Source of the DNA: Lachnospiraceae bacterium
Lineage (GTDB): Bacteria > Bacillota_A > Clostridia > Lachnospirales > Lachnospiraceae
Direction of reading: 5' to 3'
DNA length: 37,756 nucleotides
NCBI GenBank assembly: GCA_017620345.1
Contig: JAFZQP010000104.1
Location: forward strand, 1 to 37,756
Each line of letters starts with the position of its first letter. The first letter of the stretch is position 1. The position numbers and the translations under genes were made by a program. Of the stretch, positions 31,945 to 37,756 are shown one piece after another. Under the pieces are notes generated by a model. The model saw only the letters and a program-made list of their open reading frames with translations, was not told the DNA's origin and made no database searches.

Positions 31945-33813
31945 TTATTTGTGGAAAAAATCATAAACACTTGCCGCAGCGGCCTTATTGAACCCTTCTA
32001 CTCTTTCAAGTTCTTCCGGTGTCGCATTCCTGATATCCTCAAGGGATTCAAAAGCCTTCATAAGTGCGCGCCTTCTCTTTTCTCCCACTCCGGGAATATC
32101 ATCAAGGATCGAGTGTACCTGATCTTTCTGCCGCAGTTTCCTGTGGAACGTTATCGCGAACCTGTGCGCCTCATCCTGGATCCTTGTTATGAGGTGAAAG
32201 CCCCGGGAACTGTGTGATATCGGAAGTTCTTCATTGTTGTAGTACAGACCTCTTGTCCGGTGATTGTCATCCTTGACCATTCCGCATACGGGAATGTTCA
32301 GCCCGAGTTTATCAAGTACTTCCTCACATATGTTCACCTGTCCGCGTCCGCCGTCCATCAGTATCAGATCCGGAAACCTGGAAAACTTTCCGGCATCATC
32401 AGATGTCTGCTCCCGAATGCCGTGTTCGAACCGTCTGGTAAGCACCTCCTCCATGCTGGCATAATCATCCGGCCCTTCCACAGACTTTATCTTAAATTTT
32501 CTGTATTCATTCGGTTTGGGTCTGCCGTCTTCATATACGACCATGGATCCGACCGATTCAAAACCGCTGATGTTTGATATATCATATGCCTCCATCCTGT
32601 GTACATCGGACAGCCCGAGGAGGCGTGCTATCTCTTCTACCGCTCCGAGAGTTCTCTCTTCTTTCTGTTTCAGTTTTTCCACATCGCGGCTTAGTTTGAT
32701 CCCGGCATTTTCATACGCAAGCTCAACCAGTTTTTCCTTTTTCCCTTTCTGCGGGACAACTACCGATACCTTTGATCCGTTCTGCATGCTCATCCACTCC
32801 TCGATAAGCTCTGCACCCTCCGGCCGGTATTGGACAAGTATCTCCTTCGGTATGAACGGAGCTCCCATGTAGAACTGCATCAGGAACGCCGCCATGATAT
32901 CTTCGCTGGTTTCCTCTTTTGCATGTTGCATGTAATAATGCTCTCTTCCGATGATCTTGCCGTCCCTTATAAAGAACATCTGTATGATCACCGACTCCTC
33001 ATCCCTTGCAAGTGCGATAACATCCCTGTTATCGTCGCCGGTATCGGTGATCTTCTGCTTCTCTGATACTTTCCTGACACTCGTTATCAGATCCCTGTAC
33101 TCTATTGCACGTTCATAATCAAGCTTTTCCGAAGCCTCATCCATCTTCCTCGTCAGCTCATTTATCACCTGACGATGATCTCCTCCAAGAAAGCCAAGGA
33201 CATTTTTGATATTCTCTGCGTATTCTTCTTTTCCGATACCTCCGTCACACGGTGCATCGCACTGTCCCATATGATAATACAGGCACTTTCTTGAGTTGCT
33301 GCCTTCTTCGGCTGCCCTGTTTTCATCTATGAAGAGCTTACATCCCCTGACCCTGTATATCCTTCGCAGCAGATCGATCGTCTCTCTTACCGCCTCACCG
33401 GATGTAAACGGTCCGAAGTATTTCGCATTATCCTTAAGTACTTTGCGGCACATGAGTATCCTCGGAAAATCATCCGCAACAGTCACCTTGATATAAGGAT
33501 ACGTCTTGTCATCCTTGAGCATTGTATTGTATTTGGGCTGATTTTCCTTGATCAGATTATTTTCAAGGACAAGAGCTTCCAGTTCGGAATCCGTGACGAC
33601 ATATTCAAACCAGGCGATATGCTTCACCATCTGTTCTATCTTGACACTCTTTTTCGTGCTGTCGCGAAAATAAGACCTTACACGGTTTCGCAGGATCACG
33701 GCCTTTCCAACATAAATGATCACATCATCCTTATCGTGCATGATGTAAACTCCGGGACTTTTCGGGAGCTTATTCAGTTCTTCCTCGATATCAAACAGGT
33801 CCGTATTCATCAT
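31945..33813 (-). CDS. uvrC: Excinuclease ABC subunit C
   Basis: UvrC makes both incisions in nucleotide excision repair after UvrA/UvrB find the lesion. The 622-residue protein is full length: GIY-YIG nuclease at the start (SPGVYIMHDKDDVIIYVGKA, about 19-38), a cysteine cluster (CKLF, CLYYHMGQCDAPCDG), the UVR motif (about 205-240), the RNase H-like endonuclease with DISNISG and ILMDGGRGQV, and a C-terminal helix-hairpin-helix (DDIPGVGEKRRRAL and NATPEELERVEGF). Two adjacent ATGs (33813, 33810) begin it inside the end of the upstream small membrane-protein gene, an overlap of about 23 bases. Confidence 0.97.
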   Translation of the reverse strand: MMNTDLFDIEEELNKLPKSPGVYIMHDKDDVIIYVGKAVILRNRVRSYFRDSTKKSVKIEQMVKHIAWFEYVVTDSELEALVLENNLIKENQPKYNTMLKDDKTYPYIKVTVADDFPRILMCRKVLKDNAKYFGPFTSGEAVRETIDLLRRIYRVRGCKLFIDENRAAEEGSNSRKCLYYHMGQCDAPCDGGIGKEEYAENIKNVLGFLGGDHRQVINELTRKMDEASEKLDYERAIEYRDLITSVRKVSEKQKITDTGDDNRDVIALARDEESVIIQMFFIRDGKIIGREHYYMQHAKEETSEDIMAAFLMQFYMGAPFIPKEILVQYRPEGAELIEEWMSMQNGSKVSVVVPQKGKKEKLVELAYENAGIKLSRDVEKLKQKEERTLGAVEEIARLLGLSDVHRMEAYDISNISGFESVGSMVVYEDGRPKPNEYRKFKIKSVEGPDDYASMEEVLTRRFEHGIREQTSDDAGKFSRFPDLILMDGGRGQVNICEEVLDKLGLNIPVCGMVKDDNHRTRGLYYNNEELPISHSSRGFHLITRIQDEAHRFAITFHRKLRQKDQVHSILDDIPGVGEKRRRALMKAFESLEDIRNATPEELERVEGFNKAAAASVYDFFHK

Positions 33814-34108
33814 TCATCTTCTTCCAGAAAACCCCCAGTACGATCATGGCAGCAATACCGATCACGATGGAAATAACATCACTGAAAAAAGACACGGCAA
33901 ACATCACAAGCCATGAAAGAGAATATGCGATCAGGATCTTTCCGCCCTTTTCGGCATACTTTTTTTCGTCCTTATACTTTGCCGTATCATTTATGCTCCG
34001 TACGATCCCGGGCTTCTTTTTTATGACCATGTACAGACCGAACGAAAGGCACAGCACGAAAGCGATAGCCGACAACCATGTCAGATCCGATAATCCCAGT
34101 ATTTTCAT
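33791..34108 (-). CDS. Small membrane protein (DUF3784-like)
   Basis: The 105-residue product has three hydrophobic stretches (about 8-28, 58-76 and 77-95) with a basic, Lys/Tyr-rich cytoplasmic stretch between the first two (INDTAKYKDEKKYAEKGGKIL). That layout resembles DUF3784 membrane proteins, whose role is unknown. The start at 34108 follows GGGAGG five bases upstream; the longer reading from 34123 would include that site. It is the first gene after the promoter at 34152-34180 and overlaps uvrC. The family label is from pattern only. Confidence 0.65.
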   Translation of the reverse strand: MKILGLSDLTWLSAIAFVLCLSFGLYMVIKKKPGIVRSINDTAKYKDEKKYAEKGGKILIAYSLSWLVMFAVSFFSDVISIVIGIAAMIVLGVFWKKMNDEYGPV

Positions 34109-34151
34109 ATCAACCTCCCGCAAACAGGATTTCCCGTTCTTTGTTTCATCA

Positions 34152-34180
34152 ATAATATAATATCCGTTTTACAAACGCAA
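34152..34180 (-). promoter_or_regulatory. Promoter of the uvrC operon
   Basis: TTGCGT (34175-34180) and TATTAT (34152-34157) are 17 bases apart on the minus strand. The -35 box begins at the foot of the hairpin that follows the ABC transporter genes. Confidence 0.65.
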
Positions 34181-34222
34181 GGAACGACTGCCGGTCTCTT
34201 GCGAAACCAAACAGCCGTCCCT
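34180..34222 (-). terminator. Long hairpin with a GCAA tetraloop after the ABC transporter genes
   Basis: On the minus strand AGGGACGGCTG (34212-34222) pairs with CAGTCGTTCCT (34180-34190), with two G-T pairs, and within it GGTTTC (34203-34208) pairs with GAGACC (34193-34198) closing a GCAA loop. The stem lies 36 bases after the permease stop. No real T-run follows (TTGCGTTTG), so it is a weak intrinsic terminator, an RNA-end stabiliser or a copy of a dispersed repeat. Confidence 0.5.
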
Positions 34223-34257
34223 CGTGACTTGGCAAATATCTTTTTGCTGCTTATTGT

Positions 34258-35433
34258 TTAAGCCTTCTTCTTGTCCCTGTTGTTAAATATTTCAAATACA
34301 ACCGCTGCAAGAAGTACAAGACCTTTAACAACCTTCTGCCAGTTGGCATCTACGTTCATAAGGCTCATGCCCAGGTTGATAACACCGATGAGCGTTGCAC
34401 CTACGATCATTCCGAATACGGAACCCGATCCGCCGTATGCACTTACACCGCCGACGATACATGCCGAGATCGCATCAAGCTCGTAGTTAAGTCCCGCATT
34501 GGGATTTGCTGCCGAAAGTCTTGCCATCGATATCCAGCTCGTTACTACTGTAAGGAACTGCATGTTCAGATATGCAAGGAACAGGATCTTCTTCGTATCG
34601 ATACCGGAAAGTCTTGCTGCCTCGATGTTTCCTCCCATCGTGTAGAAGTATCTTCCTATGACGGTCTTACTCGTGATGAAGTTATACACAAGAACTATAA
34701 CTGCAACCCATACGAGTGAAAAAGGGATACCCTTGTCGAGACCAAGCTTGTATGTAAAGAACAGGATAACGGCGCAAAGGATGATACATCTTATCGCAGT
34801 TGCCGAAAAACTTTCAGCCTCATATCCCTTCTTGAGCTTTGTGGCCCTGTCTTTAAACTGAAGGTACACGATCAGCACGCATGAAATAACTCCGATTATA
34901 ACGGTCATACCGTTGAGTCCGCCAATCTTGAACAGTTCGGGAAGCGTGCCGTTAAACATCTTAAGATACGATTCACACTGGCCGATACCTATTGTCTGAC
35001 CTTTTACGATAGCGGTACCCAGTCCTCTGAAGGAAAGGAAACCTGCAAGTGTTGCGATCCACGGCGGGATGTTAAGATAAGCTATTACCCACCCCATGAA
35101 CACACCTATCACAAGACCGACAACAAGCATCGCAAGCATTACTACGGGAACCGGAAGACCCTTCTTTACCATAAGGATCGCTCCAACCGTATCAACAAAA
35201 CAAACTACCGAACCGACCGACAGGTCGATGTTACCCTTTATGAGCATACACATCAGCATACCTGTTGCAAGAACGTATACATATGCATTCTGATTGATAA
35301 GAGCCGTTACGTTAGCCGGCATCAGTATGCTGCTGCTGCCTCTGGTCATTATCCAGAAGAAGATAACTACGAGGACCAGGACAATCTTCATTGTATGAGC
35401 TTTTAATATTCTTCCAACATTATTCATTATCAT
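34258..35433 (-). CDS. Sugar ABC transporter permease, XylH/GguB type (second copy)
   Basis: The 391-residue protein is an integral membrane permease of the CUT2 (ribose/xylose) family with eight to ten spans. It shows the family's ANVTALINQNAYVYVLATGMLMCMLIKGNIDLSVGS-type N-terminal half (GNIDLSVGS at about 67-75), PPWIATLAGFLSFRGLG, and the coupling region GGNIEAARLSGIDTKK followed by GGVSAYGGSGSVFG. It is longer than RbsC and has the extra loop after the sixth span seen in XylH. Starts at 35433 and 35427 are both possible: AGGAGG is four or ten bases away. It is a diverged paralogue of the upstream permease, nine bases away, so the pair may form a heterodimer. Confidence 0.92.
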   Translation of the reverse strand: MIMNNVGRILKAHTMKIVLVLVVIFFWIMTRGSSSILMPANVTALINQNAYVYVLATGMLMCMLIKGNIDLSVGSVVCFVDTVGAILMVKKGLPVPVVMLAMLVVGLVIGVFMGWVIAYLNIPPWIATLAGFLSFRGLGTAIVKGQTIGIGQCESYLKMFNGTLPELFKIGGLNGMTVIIGVISCVLIVYLQFKDRATKLKKGYEAESFSATAIRCIILCAVILFFTYKLGLDKGIPFSLVWVAVIVLVYNFITSKTVIGRYFYTMGGNIEAARLSGIDTKKILFLAYLNMQFLTVVTSWISMARLSAANPNAGLNYELDAISACIVGGVSAYGGSGSVFGMIVGATLIGVINLGMSLMNVDANWQKVVKGLVLLAAVVFEIFNNRDKKKA

Positions 35434-35442
35434 CCCACCTCC

Positions 35443-36651
35443 TTACTTCTTCTCATTCTTTGAGACTACATCGAATATAACTGCAGCAAGAAGAACAACA
35501 CCCTTGACAACCTTCTGCCAGTTAGTCTCTATACCCATCAGTGACATACCCTGGTTGATGACACCGGTAAGAAGTGCACCGATGATAACTCCGGGAACAG
35601 TACCGATACCGCCGTATGCGCTTGCTCCACCGATGAAGCAGGCTCCGATGGCATCCATCTCATAACCTTCACCCATCTTCGGAGTCGTCTTTGTAAGTCT
35701 TGCAGCAACAAGTGCTCCTGCAAGTCCTGTAAGAAGACCCATGTTGATGTATGCGAAGAAATAAACAAATTTCGTATTGATACCGGACAGACCTGCTGCC
35801 TTGGCATTTCCGCCGACAGCGTACAAATAACGGCCGATCCTCGTCCTTGTTGTTATATAACCGTAGATCACAACTACGAGAAGTACCCAGATGAACGAAG
35901 TCGGAATTCCTTTGTACTCAGCCAGTCTTTCCGTGATGAACAGGATCGCTGCACAGATAAGACCATCCTTGATTATCTCGGTTGAAAGAGGAGTTGTCTC
36001 GTATCCTCTCTTGACTGCATTCATACGGCCTTTGGCAACCATTGCGATAAAGACGATTATGACTATGATACCGGCAGCCATACATGTGTAATTGATATGA
36101 CCTGCACGTCCCATGTCAAGGATCTCGCCGGGCTGTGCTCCGCCAAGGAAGTCCCTTATGTAACAGTCGGCACCGCCACCGAACAGATTGATAAAACCGG
36201 TATAACTCTTAAGGTTTATGTCCATACCTTCAAGAACAACGTTAGCAAGTCCTCTGAAAGCATACATACCCGACAGGGTTGCGATGAACGGAGGAACTTT
36301 GACATAAGCTATCCAGAAGCCCTGCCATATTCCGACAAGAAGTCCGACAAGGATCATTACGATAACGCCCAGAACCGGGCTGATGCCCTTGTTCATCATC
36401 GAGGATCCTACAGCTGCCGCAAAACACAGCACCGAACCTACCGCAAGGTCGATGTTACCACCGGTCAGTATACAGAGAAGCATACCTACACCGAGAACGA
36501 ATACATATGTGTTCTGTGACAACAGATTTGTTATATTCTGCGGAAACAGTATCTTTCCTTCGGTCATGATCGCAAAGATGAGGAATACTGCAACAAGGGC
36601 GATGACCATGGTGTATTTCTTAAGAGCATTTTTAATACTTGTCTTTTCCAT
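35443..36651 (-). CDS. Sugar ABC transporter permease, XylH/GguB type (first copy)
   Basis: The 402-residue membrane protein belongs to the same CUT2 permease family as the next gene. Key stretches are QNTYVFVLGVGMLLCILTGGNID, then LAVGSVLCFAA, PPFIATLSGMYAFRGLANV, the cytoplasmic coupling segment YAVGGNAKAAGLSGINTK and the GGASAYGGIGTVPG turn. A cysteine/glycine-rich external loop (about 155-180, LFGGGADCYIRDFLGG) is not matched by its paralogue. It begins two bases after the ATPase gene's stop. MmsA-MmsB or GguA-GguB transporters for galactose, arabinose or xylose are the closest well-known systems; the sugar cannot be decided without the binding protein, which lies outside the window. Confidence 0.92.
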   Translation of the reverse strand: MEKTSIKNALKKYTMVIALVAVFLIFAIMTEGKILFPQNITNLLSQNTYVFVLGVGMLLCILTGGNIDLAVGSVLCFAAAVGSSMMNKGISPVLGVIVMILVGLLVGIWQGFWIAYVKVPPFIATLSGMYAFRGLANVVLEGMDINLKSYTGFINLFGGGADCYIRDFLGGAQPGEILDMGRAGHINYTCMAAGIIVIIVFIAMVAKGRMNAVKRGYETTPLSTEIIKDGLICAAILFITERLAEYKGIPTSFIWVLLVVVIYGYITTRTRIGRYLYAVGGNAKAAGLSGINTKFVYFFAYINMGLLTGLAGALVAARLTKTTPKMGEGYEMDAIGACFIGGASAYGGIGTVPGVIIGALLTGVINQGMSLMGIETNWQKVVKGVVLLAAVIFDVVSKNEKK

Positions 36652-36653
36652 AA

Positions 36654-37756
36654 TTATTCACCCCTTCCTGATCTCATGATACAAGCCATGATCGATTCCT
36701 GACTTGCTTCTTCCTGCTTGAGTTCTCCGACAAACCTTCCTTCATTCATGACATATATCCTGTCACTCATACCGATAGTCTCGGGAAGCTCCGAAGATAT
36801 CATGATGACCGATTTGCCTGCCGCAACAAGATCATTGATGATACAGTAGATCTCATATTTTGCACCTACGTCGATACCTCTTGTAGGCTCATCGAGTATC
36901 AGTATGTCAGGGTTGGCAAACATCCACTTGGCAAGCAGCACCTTCTGCTGGTTACCACCGGACAGATTGCCTACGTTCTGCTCAACCGACGGAGTCTTGG
37001 TCCTGAGCTTTTCCTTATACTCTACCGCAACCTGGTATTCCTTATCCTTATCAATGATACCGTTGTTGCTGACAGCTTTCAGATTGGCAAGCGTAGTATT
37101 TATCTTGATAGGATTGGTAAGGACAAGTCCGTTACCCTTACGATCCTCTGTAACGTATGCGATCTTATGATTGATAGCATCCTTGATCGTATTGATATGA
37201 ACTTCTTTACCGTCAATCGTCATGGTTCCCGTGATGCTCGATCCGTAGGACTTACCGAATATGCTCATTGCAAGTTCGGTACGTCCGGCACCCATCAGAC
37301 CGTAGATACCGACAACCTCACCCTTGTGTACGTTCATTGAAACGTTGTTAACGACCTTTCTCTCCGTATACTGAGGATGATGTACGCTCCAGTTCTTAAC
37401 CTCAAGAGAAACATCTCCGATCTTAACGTCATGTCTCTTGGGGAAACGGTCCGTGATCTCACGGCCTACCATTCCTTTTATGATCCTGTCTTCAGAAATC
37501 TCTTCTTTTGACTTATCAAGAGTCTCGATAGTGGAGCCATCACGTACGACCGTGATCTTATCAGCCACATACGAAACCTCGTTAAGTTTATGAGATATGA
37601 TTATCGATGTTAATCCATTCTCTTTCTTGAACTTGAGAAGAAGATCAAGAAGTGCTCTTGAATCTTTCTCATTAAGAGATGATGTCGGTTCGTCAAGGAT
37701 CAGGAGTTTTGCATTCTTGGCAAGTGCTTTTGCTATCTCAACAAGCTGCTGCTTAC
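36654..37756 (-). CDS. Sugar ABC transporter ATP-binding protein, XylG/GguA type (N-terminus beyond window edge)
   Basis: The reading frame stays open to the right edge, so about 367 C-terminal codons are seen and the first part is missing. The end of the first ATPase domain is present: [18 protein letters not shown] before the Walker [12 protein letters not shown] and the switch histidine in IIISHKL. The second domain is complete, with [16 protein letters not shown] in place of a strict Walker A (normal for the family), signature [14 protein letters not shown], and Walker [14 protein letters not shown]. Two fused ATPase domains identify the RbsA/XylG/MglA class. It powers the two permeases that follow it. 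Confidence 0.95.
   Translation of the reverse strand, partial: KQQLVEIAKALAKNAKLLILDEPTSSLNEKDSRALLDLLLKFKKENGLTSIIISHKLNEVSYVADKITVVRDGSTIETLDKSKEEISEDRIIKGMVGREITDRFPKRHDVKIGDVSLEVKNWSVHHPQYTERKVVNNVSMNVHKGEVVGIYGLMGAGRTELAMSIFGKSYGSSITGTMTIDGKEVHINTIKDAINHKIAYVTEDRKGNGLVLTNPIKINTTLANLKAVSNNGIIDKDKEYQVAVEYKEKLRTKTPSVEQNVGNLSGGNQQKVLLAKWMFANPDILILDEPTRGIDVGAKYEIYCIINDLVAAGKSVIMISSELPETIGMSDRIYVMNEGRFVGELKQEEASQESIMACIMRSGRGE

Overview
The window reads as chromosome of a motile, Gram-positive-type anaerobe, most likely a Lachnospiraceae member close to Butyrivibrio, Roseburia or Pseudobutyrivibrio. The evidence is a Bacillota-type hprK/murB/rapZ/whiA/crh-like cluster, a flagellar cap-like protein, an alanine/lysine-rich H1-like protein with a small C-terminal domain, and an XylH-type sugar ABC system. 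Assignment is from recognised families only; no search was run. Every gene is on the minus strand except one (1232-2539), so the text below follows transcription from right to left.

Right edge (37756 to 34258): an ATP-binding subunit cut by the window edge and two different permeases of a sugar ABC importer. Then, from a good promoter (34152-34180): a small membrane protein, uvrC, hprK (with a probable promoter of its own), an ROK glucokinase, murB, rapZ, whiA and an HPr paralogue. The paralogue has Glu instead of the phosphorylatable His15 but keeps Ser46, so it looks like a Crh-type regulator encoded with its own kinase. A hairpin ends this unit.

Next (26858 to 21310) is a compact operon: a membrane protein with a degenerate GGDEF domain, a nucleotide-sugar epimerase/dehydratase, and a full set for GDP-D-glycero-D-manno-heptose (hddA, an hddC-gmhB fusion, gmhA), ending with a transaldolase family enzyme that handles the C7 precursor pool. 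Its last stop codon lies inside the -35 box of the H1-like gene.

The middle holds an aconitase-family hydratase with a coupled 88-aa gene, a secreted-looking protein with three Ca-binding-type loops, a small alarmone synthetase (relQ type), a 464-base gene-free stretch full of short hairpins, an envelope pair (coiled-coil tail-anchored protein plus LysM-G5-M23 endopeptidase), and murA / HD-GYP phosphodiesterase / LicD fusion. Further left are a GH3 beta-glucosidase, a DUF3160-type lipoprotein and a small membrane-anchored protein, then a small helical protein that converges on the FliD-like gene across a strong two-way terminator. The left edge holds rpmG-secE-nusG.

Themes: cell wall precursors and remodelling, surface glycans (heptose, LicD), sugar uptake and catabolite signalling, and cyclic-di-GMP-type domains attached to the envelope operons. 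Five genes (relQ, the Ca-loop gene, murA, HD-GYP, murB) appear to start with TTG. I saw no tRNA, rRNA, CRISPR, transposase or phage gene.
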